Positions 1 through 8,509 of a DNA stretch of 64,000 nucleotides are shown here, one piece after another. Below the pieces are notes generated by a model. It ran no database searches, had not been told where the DNA came from, and saw only the letters and a program-made list of their open reading frames with translations. The translations under genes and the position numbers were made by a program. The stretch covers positions 1-64,000 of the forward strand of contig CAJUIL010000010.1 in NCBI GenBank assembly GCA_910586225.1. Direction: 5' to 3'. The stretch comes from an uncultured Eubacterium sp. (GTDB taxonomy: Bacteria > Bacillota > Clostridia > Lachnospirales > Lachnospiraceae). Each line of letters starts with the position of its first letter. Position 1 is the first letter of the stretch.

Positions 1-512
1 AAACAGGCGGGAAGCCTTGGGAATTCTTTCTTAAACCGTTCCATCAGCCTGTAACAAGCCTTTCTTTCACAGTCCTGTTTTTCCGCTTCTTTCCCATCCG
101 TATTTTCCACAAGTTCTGTCATAATGCTTACAATGACGTCTGGATGGAGGACAATCTTTGCTTCCAGTATAGAATAGTAATATTCCGTATATTCCTTGTC
201 CGTCCCCTTATTGTGAACCCTGTAAAGACTTTTTTCATCCAGTTTTCTGCGGCTGCTGTAAATCTGCGTCCCGTCCACAATTATCTGCCAGTATTTCCCC
301 CTGATCCGTGCATCTGCAAATGCACGACTGCGAACCAGCCTGTATACAAGCTGGCAGACAATATCCTGCAGTTCTTCCGGCTCCAGCTTTTCAAGATACT
401 TATTAATCGTTTCCCAGTAAGGGATTTCATCGACAGATGCGGTTTCACCACACAATTCCCAGATGTTTTGTATTACAGTTTCAGAATTAAATTTCTGGCT
501 TGTTTTTCTCAT
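1..512 (-). mobile_element. IS transposase, N-terminal part, cut by the window edge
   Basis: An open frame of about 170 codons runs from an ATG at 510-512 to the window edge with no stop, so the C-terminal part is outside. The fragment contains WQIIVDGTQIYSSR around residues 75-87, where the Asp before Gly-Thr is a candidate first catalytic acid of a DDE transposase. It ends in a Cys/Arg/Lys-rich stretch finishing KKEFPRLPAC, a pattern I associate with ISNCY/IS4-like transposases common in Lachnospiraceae. A TGA lies in frame 45 bases upstream of the chosen ATG. The frame lies directly behind the 3' end of a licD-type gene whose tail looks cut, so this is probably an insertion. Terminal inverted repeats were not identified. 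The exact IS family is uncertain. Confidence 0.65.
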
Positions 513-563
513 GCTGCTGATATTACGCGAAGCGATTTTCCATGGATTTTTGCAGGTAACAGG

Positions 564-2873
564 TCAACTTGCCTGAACTGTTACAATCATTACCGGTTTA
601 TGTAAAACCTGAAATCGATTTCCTGTTGCAGAAGGCATCCCATAATACCCATCACATACAGCAGCCAGCGTCTGATCATCTACACGTTCTGCATAGACCA
701 CTCGATGCTCTGATACTATTTTTTCCTGGAGCATCCGGTATCCTTCATATAACTTCTTCCCAATGGCTTTTTGATTCAGATCTATCATCGGATCTTCCTT
801 CCAAACAAACACTACTTCATCCTCATTTTCCAAAGCCACGTCAAACACCTGTCTTATTTTCTGAAGCATTTTCTCTTGATACTGAATTAAACCGCTCATA
901 CTCACATGAAACAAAATCAGCTGCTTTCTTTCTCCATCCTGTTTTCGAATCAGCTGGTTCCACTCCCTCGGATATTTTTTCCCAGCATCTATCATTCTTC
1001 TTTCAAAACTGCTGTCTAAGATTGGCGAGCCAATTCCCATTATTTTCTGTTTCCAAATCTCCCTCGTATCCTCACCTGCAAATTCAGACAGCTTATCCAC
1101 ATATAGCTGTTTCATATTTTCAGATTGAACAATTACTTTATCTGCATTCACAACTCCGGGAACTGTGCAGTAATAGTTCATATTCCAATATTCCCGCTCA
1201 TTTTCTTTCTTAAATTCCTCAACCTGAAAATAAGGGATATAAATCAGGCTTTCTGTATAATTTCTAATGACAGAAGAATAAAACTCCTTTGGGATACTTG
1301 TTACGGAGTTCCACTCATCATATGGATTCTGGATGAATATCATATCCGGATGGTGCAAAGCCAGGTCAAATTCCTGATAATCTATAACAGGAACATATTC
1401 CGGATATTCGGATAGATCGTATGCCATTTCGAGAAAACTGCCGTCATATTCTTTATAATAATATGGCAGCGGAACGACGTAAACATCACAGTCCGGCTCC
1501 GCTGCCGCCGCTTCCCATACGCTATGCAGCGCAGCCCAGTATTTTCCCCCAAAAGGCAGGAAAACAACTTCCTTTCGCTGCAGAATGAATGTTTTCGTGT
1601 CTTCTTCTATTTGTTTTCTTATCTGCTCCAGATCGGCAATCTGTTCTGATAAAGCAGCATCCTGTTTCTTTTCTTTTGCATTGTATAATTCAAACACTGC
1701 TTCACAATAGTGTTCTAATCTACGTATGATAGGATGATCTTCACCTTTGATCCGCTCGATCAAATTCCCCATTTCAATTGCGTTTTCCTGCGCTTTGATC
1801 AATGCCTCTGCCATAGGAAGCTTCGTACGTATTTCCTCATGAAGCCGTTCAAATTCGTAAAGGTGCTCCTTGATTTTATATTTATAGGACAGCGCTTCTG
1901 TATTTTTCCTTGGCTGAATATTCCGATACTGATATCTTGGTAATTGATACCCCAAAATCTTTTCAAGCTGTTCTTTCTGCGACCGAAAAAACGGATAATC
2001 ATGGCCTGCCCGACTGCGTATCAGCTGCATATAATTTCCATATTTTTTTTGCAGTATCGTCTCATATCTGACCGGAAGCATGACCTCAATATTTTCAAAC
2101 GGAATCCGTACTCCATCCTTATAATAATTCTGCGGGAATCCAGTATTGCCGCGGTATACAGCATGCGGTATCAGCTGCACATAATTTCCTTCCCTATCAT
2201 CTTCAAAAGCCGTCATAAGCCTCTGAACCAGCTGATACAGCAGTCTCCTGCATTCCACATCCGGCAGGGAACGCTTTATTTTAACTTGACAGATTTTTTC
2301 AATTCTGCGCAGGGCTATTTCTTTTTGCTTTGGTTCTAGCTTTTTTTCCCCCAGAGAATCTGCCAGCGCAAGAATATATTCAATCACTGTCTCGCGCTGT
2401 TTTTCCTGTTCCGCATCCGAAGACATAGTATCCAATATGAATATGTCAATTCCCGCAATATAAGGAAACCCATGAAACTGTTTTAAATGTTCTTCTTCAA
2501 AACAGATTTGCGGCCTTGCTGTCACTCTTGCTAAAAAATACCAAAAATTCTCTGTACGATCCATATTCAATACAGCAAATCCCTCTGGCAATTCCTTTTG
2601 TGCCAATTGCAGAAAATGTTCATAATCTTTCCGCCGCATCATAATGTCAAAATCATCATCCCATGGAATAAATCCTCCGTGGCGCACCGCGCCAAGCATC
2701 GTTCCCCAATCCGTAAAGTATGGAATGTCATGCTTTCGGCAGATACGGTCTACTTCATGCATCACTGTCAGCTCTGCCGCCCATGCTTTCTTTATCATTG
2801 CAGGTACAAAAAAGCCTTCTCTGACCTCATCTTCAAAAAAAGAGTTTTCAAATTGCAACATCTTACTTTTCAC
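564..2873 (-). CDS. LicD phosphotransferase fused to a CDP-glycerol-transferase-like domain, probably 3'-truncated
   Basis: The protein has 769 residues. The LicD signature GTMLGAVRHGGFIPWDDDF lies at residues 57-75, with the DDD metal-binding acids. LicD proteins transfer phosphocholine or other phospho-groups from CDP-activated donors to glycans. From about residue 430 a second domain begins (VVFLPFGGKYWAALHS, then PDMIFIQNPYDEWN and VPGVVNADKVIVQSENM), resembling the teichoic-acid CDP-glycerol glycerophosphotransferase group often fused to LicD in Lachnospiraceae. The last residues (KPVMIVTVQAS) are followed by a stop only about 50 bases before the transposase ATG. I infer that an IS removed or replaced the normal C-terminus. 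A second licD gene lies upstream, separated by 19-bp repeats. The natural substrate is unknown. Confidence 0.8.
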   Translation of the reverse strand: MKSKMLQFENSFFEDEVREGFFVPAMIKKAWAAELTVMHEVDRICRKHDIPYFTDWGTMLGAVRHGGFIPWDDDFDIMMRRKDYEHFLQLAQKELPEGFAVLNMDRTENFWYFLARVTARPQICFEEEHLKQFHGFPYIAGIDIFILDTMSSDAEQEKQRETVIEYILALADSLGEKKLEPKQKEIALRRIEKICQVKIKRSLPDVECRRLLYQLVQRLMTAFEDDREGNYVQLIPHAVYRGNTGFPQNYYKDGVRIPFENIEVMLPVRYETILQKKYGNYMQLIRSRAGHDYPFFRSQKEQLEKILGYQLPRYQYRNIQPRKNTEALSYKYKIKEHLYEFERLHEEIRTKLPMAEALIKAQENAIEMGNLIERIKGEDHPIIRRLEHYCEAVFELYNAKEKKQDAALSEQIADLEQIRKQIEEDTKTFILQRKEVVFLPFGGKYWAALHSVWEAAAAEPDCDVYVVPLPYYYKEYDGSFLEMAYDLSEYPEYVPVIDYQEFDLALHHPDMIFIQNPYDEWNSVTSIPKEFYSSVIRNYTESLIYIPYFQVEEFKKENEREYWNMNYYCTVPGVVNADKVIVQSENMKQLYVDKLSEFAGEDTREIWKQKIMGIGSPILDSSFERRMIDAGKKYPREWNQLIRKQDGERKQLILFHVSMSGLIQYQEKMLQKIRQVFDVALENEDEVVFVWKEDPMIDLNQKAIGKKLYEGYRMLQEKIVSEHRVVYAERVDDQTLAAVCDGYYGMPSATGNRFQVLHKPVMIVTVQAS

Positions 2874-2903
2874 CCATTCATAGATTCACATTTTAATAAA
2901 CTA

Positions 2904-2998
2904 AGCTTACTTCAGCAAACTAACCTTATTTCAACAAGCTAAACTTACTTCAGCAAACTAACCTTATTTCAACAAGCTGAGCTTACCTCAGCAGCCTG
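2904..2998. repeat. Five tandem 19-bp repeats between two licD genes
   Basis: Five consecutive units of exactly 19 bases lie at 2904-2922, 2923-2941, 2942-2960, 2961-2979 and 2980-2998. Units alternate between an A type (agcttacttcagcaaacta and variants) and a B type (accttatttcaacaagcta), so a 38-bp higher-order repeat is also visible. The last unit overlaps the final codons and stop of the upstream licD gene, so the array may have grown by slippage out of that gene end. No inverted symmetry strong enough for a terminator was seen. Function unknown. Confidence 0.85.
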
Positions 2999-3795
2999 AG
3001 TTCTGAAACAGGATGCACCTTTCTGCCGCTTTCCGGCGGCAGTTCCATATATTTTCCAAATTTGAATGTAAGATAAGAATCATATTCCTTAATTCCCTCA
3101 AAGATCTTCCCCTCAAATTCCACAGGCGCACTATTCTCGTACCAGCACCTGTAGTAGCCATATTCATGATTAGGAGTCGGAAATGTCAGGATTCGTACCA
3201 TTTTTCCACCCCTGCGATTACTCCTCTCCAGCAGCCTGCGGTAATATTCCCATACCATCCTGTCTGGGATCTTCGATAATATATGATATACTTTACGCAT
3301 AAACATACTGTGATCTGCGATCCTGCCAACCTCTGACCACAGAATCTTGCGTACACAGAAGCATTCAAAGTTATGAACTGCTCTCATGAAATAAGGATCC
3401 GGCACACTGTCTAATGGAAAAATATCTATAAACACCCCTTGTTTATACGGCATATGCTCCTGATTTTCCCTTAAAAAAAGCGTCTGCCTGCGGCGGAGCT
3501 TGCCATATCCCCACCGATACCCTTTTGTATTCCTGTGATCCTGGAAATAAAAACGGCCGGTATCCAGCTCTGTCTTACATACTTGTCTGAATTTCTCATA
3601 TTCCGGACGCAAAAGCGCGATATCCGCATCGTCATCCCATGGAATATAACCTTTGTGGCGAACCGCCCCCAACAGCGTTCCCGCTATAATATTATAATGG
3701 ATACTGCATTTTTTGCAAATACGGTCGACCTCTTCCAGCATCTCTAACTGTATCATCTGCACCTGCCTGAGAATATCTTTTGTCAGTTCAATCAT
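2983..3795 (-). CDS. LicD family phosphotransferase
   Basis: A 270-residue protein with a canonical LicD core: AGTLLGAVRHKGYIPWDDD at residues 38-56. This is the usual size of a stand-alone LicD enzyme, which moves a phospho-substituent from a CDP donor to a sugar. It lies between the longer LicD fusion gene downstream and the oxidoreductase/cytidylyltransferase genes upstream, so the CDP donor is probably made by those neighbours. The C-terminus (SELRLLR) overlaps the first unit, in the reading direction, of the 19-bp repeat array. No signal peptide or membrane segment is visible, so a cytoplasmic role on a nucleotide-linked or protein-linked glycan is inferred. Confidence 0.85.
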   Translation of the reverse strand: MIELTKDILRQVQMIQLEMLEEVDRICKKCSIHYNIIAGTLLGAVRHKGYIPWDDDADIALLRPEYEKFRQVCKTELDTGRFYFQDHRNTKGYRWGYGKLRRRQTLFLRENQEHMPYKQGVFIDIFPLDSVPDPYFMRAVHNFECFCVRKILWSEVGRIADHSMFMRKVYHILSKIPDRMVWEYYRRLLERSNRRGGKMVRILTFPTPNHEYGYYRCWYENSAPVEFEGKIFEGIKEYDSYLTFKFGKYMELPPESGRKVHPVSELRLLR

Positions 3796-3836
3796 TTCAT
3801 TCCTCCGTACTGCCGATTTTTATGATACTATATCGC

Positions 3837-4823
3837 TCATGCATTACTTCTTCTATATTCCGCTATGATTTCTGCTATAGCTGCACTATATTCCCCGGCC
3901 AGCCTGATATCCGGCGCTTTTAAAACGCCATGCTCTGGTAAATCATCTTGATTACCGCTTACCGCCTGCGCAAACGCCGCCAGCTCATATTGTAAGCCGG
4001 ACTCCTCAAAAGGATACGTATATACTTCTCTATGAGCCGGATTCTCATAACGTACTTCAAATTTTTTTGTCAGCCACCAAGGCGACTCCGCCAATATATA
4101 TCCTTTTGTACCTGCTATTACCAGCTGGCCTTCTGATTTTACCCCCAAGCCTACTTTTCCCAGAGCCATGGCATCCTCATATTCTAGCATACACTTTGTA
4201 TAAATATCCAGTCCATTCGGGGCTTTTATTGAAAAAAATGAAATTTTTTTATACCTGTTCCCTAATAGCATTACAATCGGTAAAAACACATAACTGCCAA
4301 GTTCTGTCAGGCTGCCCCCATAGTCTAAATCTGTCAATTCCCTATGATCTGGATTTTCTAATTTTGTGAAACATGCCTCCACATCACAAATCCGTCCGAT
4401 TCTGCCGCTTTGCGCCATCTTGACAAGCGCTTGATAACCCGGACTGTATGCGGTCTTTATCGCCTCCATCAATATACAATTCCTGCTCTTAGCTAGGGCA
4501 AACAGCTTGTCCACATCCTGCCTGCAGAATGCCATAGGTTTTTCACACAGTACATGAATCCCCTTCTCCAACAGCATCTTGGCATATGCAGCATGCGTCT
4601 CATGCGGAGATGCAATATATACTGCGTCAATATCTGAAATAAACAAATTCCAGCTGTCCGTCCAAAATGGAATGCCGTGCCTTTTGGCAAAGCGTTCCGC
4701 ACTGCTGCAATGCGGATTATAGACACTGCATATTTTTATCTGTTTAACCAGCGGCGCATCTGCCGTAAAACGCTGCGCAATACGGCCTGTTCCTACCAAT
4801 CCCAGCCGAATCTGCTGCTTCAT
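3837..4823 (-). CDS. Gfo/Idh/MocA family oxidoreductase
   Basis: A 328-residue protein with an N-terminal Rossmann motif (GLVGTGRIAQRF, residues 8-19) and the family motif CEKP at 93-96. These NAD(P)-dependent enzymes oxidise or reduce sugars, inositols and related polyols. The start overlaps the stop of the upstream fusion gene by four bases, indicating translational coupling. The stretch around GVKSEGQLVIAGTKGYILAE is almost identical to the oxidoreductase half of that neighbour, also at DNA level, so the two arose by tandem duplication or gene conversion. The substrate cannot be read from the sequence. The context suggests the carbonyl or alcohol precursor of a CDP-activated group. Confidence 0.85.
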   Translation of the reverse strand: MKQQIRLGLVGTGRIAQRFTADAPLVKQIKICSVYNPHCSSAERFAKRHGIPFWTDSWNLFISDIDAVYIASPHETHAAYAKMLLEKGIHVLCEKPMAFCRQDVDKLFALAKSRNCILMEAIKTAYSPGYQALVKMAQSGRIGRICDVEACFTKLENPDHRELTDLDYGGSLTELGSYVFLPIVMLLGNRYKKISFFSIKAPNGLDIYTKCMLEYEDAMALGKVGLGVKSEGQLVIAGTKGYILAESPWWLTKKFEVRYENPAHREVYTYPFEESGLQYELAAFAQAVSGNQDDLPEHGVLKAPDIRLAGEYSAAIAEIIAEYRRSNA

Positions 4824-6178
4824 ATATGTGATGCACCTCTATTCTCTCTGCGTTTCTGCATGAACTTTTCCGTAATCCGGGCCATAACAACAGACTCGTT
4901 CATGGTCAGCTTATATTCATTTCTATTATACCCATTTATTCTGGAGATAAACTCGCTGATCTCATAACGCAGCCCATCTCCCATAAATTGGGGTTCATAT
5001 ACATCCACTTTATTTGGATCCTCATAGTGCACTTCAAATCTTCTTGTCAGCCACCAAGGAGATTCCGCCAGTATATATCCTTTTGTGCCCGCTATTACCA
5101 GCTGGCCTTCTGATTTGACGCCTACTCCCGTTTTTCCAGTCGCCATACCGTTTTTATATTTCATCTGAATCTTCGTATACAAATCAATGCCGCCATCTCC
5201 GAGAATACTGTCAAAATGTATTTCCTTATATTCATTTCCCAGTAGCTTAATAATCGGCAGAAGCGTATAGGCGCCAAATTCCAAAAAACTCCCTCCATAT
5301 TCCGCATCCGTCCGCTCTCTGGATTCTACTCTTGCCAACCGGGTAAAACACGCTTCCACATCACGCACCTCTCCGATTTTTCCGCTTGCTGCAACATTAA
5401 TCAACTGTTGGAATCCTGGACAGTACGCTGTCTTTGTCCCTTCCAGTAAAATAATATTTTTTTCGGCCGCTAACTTATATAATTCTAATGTCTCCCGCTC
5501 CGTAAAAGCCAATGGTTTTTCGCAAAGCACATGCTTTCCACACAAAAGTGCATCTTTTGCATACTGATAATGCGTCTCATTTGGAGACGCTATATACACA
5601 GCATCAATCTGACCCAAAAAATCCCGGTAAGATGCAGACAACACTTTTATTCCCATCGTTTCTTCAAATAATCTGCCGTTTTCTGTTTCAGGATTATATG
5701 CACACAAAATTTCTATACCGCTTACATATTTTGATTCTGTAATAAAGCGTGGCGCAATTCTTCCAGTTCCAACAATACCCATTCGCACAATCTGGCATCT
5801 GCTCTTCCGAAGCATAGTAGAAGATACATTTGGCGTTCGCTCCAAATAAACCACCTTACAAAATGCGTTTAAATAATCAAATTCTCCTATCCAATCAGAA
5901 CCAACGGTAAAAATATCAATTCCGTATTTTTTTATATCTTCAATTTTCTGTCCATCATGATCCTCAATAACAATTTCATCTGCAAAGCCGGTTTTACGTA
6001 CATTTTCAACCCGCTCCAATACAGAATCAATAACATTTACCTTTCCCCGATTTAAATCAAAATACTCCGTAGTAACTCCTACAATTAAATAATCCCCAAG
6101 CTCCTTTGCCCGTTCCAGAAGCTTATAATGCCCCTCATGAAACAGATCAAAGGTTCCATATGTAATAACTTTTTTCAT
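4820..6178 (-). CDS. Cytidylyltransferase (TagD-like) fused to a Gfo/Idh/MocA oxidoreductase
   Basis: A 452-residue two-domain protein. Residues 1-125 are a glycerol-3-phosphate cytidylyltransferase-type nucleotidyltransferase with GTFDLFHEGHYKLL (HxGH at 14-17) and a C-terminal RTPNVSSTMLRK motif (114-125) that takes the place of the RTxGxSTT loop. Residues from about 131 form a Gfo/Idh/MocA oxidoreductase (MGIVGTGRIAPRF; later CEKPLAF). The expected chemistry is reduction or oxidation of a phosphorylated small molecule and its activation with CTP. This would supply the adjacent LicD transferases. The ATG overlaps no other gene upstream: 167 bases separate it from the decarboxylase gene. The substrate is unknown, and a CDP-polyol or CDP-amino-alcohol is an inference. 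Confidence 0.8.
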   Translation of the reverse strand: MKKVITYGTFDLFHEGHYKLLERAKELGDYLIVGVTTEYFDLNRGKVNVIDSVLERVENVRKTGFADEIVIEDHDGQKIEDIKKYGIDIFTVGSDWIGEFDYLNAFCKVVYLERTPNVSSTMLRKSRCQIVRMGIVGTGRIAPRFITESKYVSGIEILCAYNPETENGRLFEETMGIKVLSASYRDFLGQIDAVYIASPNETHYQYAKDALLCGKHVLCEKPLAFTERETLELYKLAAEKNIILLEGTKTAYCPGFQQLINVAASGKIGEVRDVEACFTRLARVESRERTDAEYGGSFLEFGAYTLLPIIKLLGNEYKEIHFDSILGDGGIDLYTKIQMKYKNGMATGKTGVGVKSEGQLVIAGTKGYILAESPWWLTRRFEVHYEDPNKVDVYEPQFMGDGLRYEISEFISRINGYNRNEYKLTMNESVVMARITEKFMQKRRENRGASHI

Positions 6179-6345
6179 ATACTGTTTTTTCCTCGCAAAT
6201 CCCCCAAGAATAGTTTTGAAAGCGATGCAATCACTGAATCACTTTTTATACAGATATTATAATTTTCTTTTCTCCAATAATGGCAATCTAACTTTATTCT
6301 CCAGCAAACATAATCTATGGTAATAGCAAGTACGTATCCGTACTG

Positions 6346-7479
6346 TTATAATATATATACTTCCGGCGGCTCGATAATAAAATGGCTGTTAAAACTCATC
6401 GTATACGCTCCTGCATGATGAAATACAATCTTACTGTCCAAGCGCAGCTCTTTTTCACTATACAAAGTATCAAATCGATCGTTTTCCATACAGGTGCATC
6501 CACATATATGCTGTACCTCAACCTGTTCCCCACCTGCATTTTCTACCGTATAAACTGGTTTTCGTTCAGCCATAAACGGATTGATATGAAGCATTGTCCC
6601 ATCTAATGTAACAATCCTCTCACCCCTTACATCCCGGATATTATCTACTCCAGTCACATAATCTATCGCTGTAGCTATCACAGATGCTCCCGGTTCTGCA
6701 ATTAACGTTACCTTCCCAGCGTCAAATGTCTTTTTTAATTCATGCGTGATCACATGAGCATATTCACTCATAGTCGGTTTTCCGGGCAGCCTCTGGCCTC
6801 CAAAAAATCCACCCCCAATATCTACAAAATCCAGATCCAAACCATATTCTTCCGCCACCTTGCACGCCATTTGGGATAGTGCCCGAAATACAGCAATGCT
6901 TCTGGATTTTGTACTCGTATGCATATGAAGTCCTGCAATGGGGATTTTATGCCTTTGCAGCATAAGAATTGCTTTTTTCAAATCTCCATTTTCATAATTG
7001 ATCCCAAATCTGCTGACACGTTTCCCAGCCGTTGTTTCACCTGGACATAATCTTTCCAGATCAAAATTAATACGCAGCCCTATCTTCAAATCATCTAAAT
7101 TACATACTGACTTTTGGCACAGCATACAAAGTCTATCTACTTCCTGCAAATGATCTAAATTCAAATATTGTTTCTCTTGCAGGACTTTTTCCATCATTTT
7201 TCCCTTCACCGGCCCATTGCAGATCATTTCATGATCGCCAAATCCCAAGGACTTTGCATAATTATATTCGTCATCAGACACTACCTCTGCTAACCATCCT
7301 CGTTCCTTTGCTAGTCTGACCATCTCTCTCTGGTGGTTTGTCTTAATAGAATAACCACACAAAAATTTTCCTCCCCATGCTTCATGGAAATTCTTCTCTA
7401 CCTCCATACAGTTCTTTTCAAACTGCGTTTTATGGATCAGATAATACGGTGTTTTCCTATTGCTTACTGCCATCTCCAT
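6346..7479 (-). CDS. PLP-dependent decarboxylase, fold type III (DapDC/ODC-like)
   Basis: The sequence FLCGYSIKTNHQ near residue 46 holds the expected PLP lysine, GGGFFGGQR matches a phosphate-binding glycine loop, and CGCTCMENDRFD near the C-terminus matches the conserved active-site cysteine region of the DAP/ornithine decarboxylase family. An earlier in-frame GTG at 7491 exists, but GGAGG sits five bases before the ATG at 7479, so I choose that start (377 residues). The gene overlaps the 3' end of the ATP-grasp gene by 23 bases. An ATP-grasp ligase next to such a decarboxylase recalls BtrJ/BtrK of butirosin synthesis, which act on a carrier-bound glutamate. That parallel is inference only. 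Confidence 0.8.
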   Translation of the reverse strand: MEMAVSNRKTPYYLIHKTQFEKNCMEVEKNFHEAWGGKFLCGYSIKTNHQREMVRLAKERGWLAEVVSDDEYNYAKSLGFGDHEMICNGPVKGKMMEKVLQEKQYLNLDHLQEVDRLCMLCQKSVCNLDDLKIGLRINFDLERLCPGETTAGKRVSRFGINYENGDLKKAILMLQRHKIPIAGLHMHTSTKSRSIAVFRALSQMACKVAEEYGLDLDFVDIGGGFFGGQRLPGKPTMSEYAHVITHELKKTFDAGKVTLIAEPGASVIATAIDYVTGVDNIRDVRGERIVTLDGTMLHINPFMAERKPVYTVENAGGEQVEVQHICGCTCMENDRFDTLYSEKELRLDSKIVFHHAGAYTMSFNSHFIIEPPEVYIL

Positions 7480-8509
7480 CCATTCCTCCACTTGCGATCA
7501 TGCTCAAATTAACAAATTGTATATCCTTTTGAACAATCTGGTTATACTGTTTAATGCTTAGCGCACTGTCTGCGCTCTTGCCTTCCACCCACTGGATGAG
7601 CGCTTTCGGGTAATTGATCCCTGCTAAATGACTAAACGGATACCCCCCTCCTAACCTTGCATTCATTTCCAACAAATAAATTTTATCCTCTACGACAAAT
7701 AAATCTACATCCAGGTTTCCAATATGCCCCAAAGCTTTACTGACCTGCTTTGCAATCAAATTCATTTTCTGATCCTTTACCACAGCGGCGCAGTCCGTTT
7801 CCCCACCTCGCATTGCATATTTTTTCCGTACGACGTTGCAGCAATACACACCACTTAGATCATTAATGATATCCATTCCATATTCCTGCCCCGTCAGCTT
7901 TTCCTGGATCACAACACATTGTTTTAGATCCAACGCTGCTTCATATTTCAAATAAGAGCTTTGGATATCTCTTTTGCATTTCTCAACGAGTATCCTCATT
8001 TCTTGTTCATCATATGCCTCATAAACTGCTAAAGAACCCATCCCCCATCGTGGTTTGATCATAACAGGATAAGCGATACTTCTGCTACTAACTGCCATTT
8101 CTACCTGCTTCATATCTAAAAATGTTCGCGGAGATAAAAACCCATTTTTTCTGCAAAATTGATAGGTATTCCATTTATCATTACAAATATTGATAACTGC
8201 TTCTGAAGATACGACTACCCAGATTCCGCTATGTTCAAATTTTTCTTTATTTCGAGCAAGTACAAGCAGATCTATGTCAAACAATGATAGAATTATTTTT
8301 ATATCTTTTTGTTTGCAAAAATCTAGCAAGAAAGGAATATATTCTTTATCGTATATCAATGGCGTTACGACATATTCATCTGCATAATAAAATGCCGGAG
8401 AAAACGTATCGCTGTTTCCTGCATATACCTTTCCCTTCTCTTTTAATATTTCTTTAAAATATTCAATAATATAACCTCTTCTTCCCGCAGAAGTTACTAA
8501 TATATTCAT
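7457..8509 (-). CDS. ATP-grasp ligase, carbamoyl-phosphate-synthase-like
   Basis: A 350-residue protein starting MNILVTSAGRRGYIIEYFKE, typical of the CarB/PylC-like ATP-grasp proteins found in surface polysaccharide loci. The ATP-binding core is visible as YPVMIKPRWGMGS, then VVIQEKLTGQEYGMDI and the metal-binding LLEMNARLGGGYPFSH. Such enzymes join a carboxylate to an amine or thiol through an acyl phosphate. The stop lies inside the decarboxylase start region and the start overlaps the sulfotransferase stop (8506-8509), so the three genes are translationally coupled. The substrate is not identifiable. Confidence 0.8.
   Translation of the reverse strand: MNILVTSAGRRGYIIEYFKEILKEKGKVYAGNSDTFSPAFYYADEYVVTPLIYDKEYIPFLLDFCKQKDIKIILSLFDIDLLVLARNKEKFEHSGIWVVVSSEAVINICNDKWNTYQFCRKNGFLSPRTFLDMKQVEMAVSSRSIAYPVMIKPRWGMGSLAVYEAYDEQEMRILVEKCKRDIQSSYLKYEAALDLKQCVVIQEKLTGQEYGMDIINDLSGVYCCNVVRKKYAMRGGETDCAAVVKDQKMNLIAKQVSKALGHIGNLDVDLFVVEDKIYLLEMNARLGGGYPFSHLAGINYPKALIQWVEGKSADSALSIKQYNQIVQKDIQFVNLSMIASGGMDGDGSKQ

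Noticed and set aside
144..605. A 153-codon plus-strand open frame at the start
   Set aside because: It is antisense to the transposase, has no recognisable family and no ribosome-binding site.
6325..6345. Small palindrome agtacg-tatc-cgtact as a terminator behind the decarboxylase gene
   Set aside because: Only 6 bp, no T-run; too weak to call.
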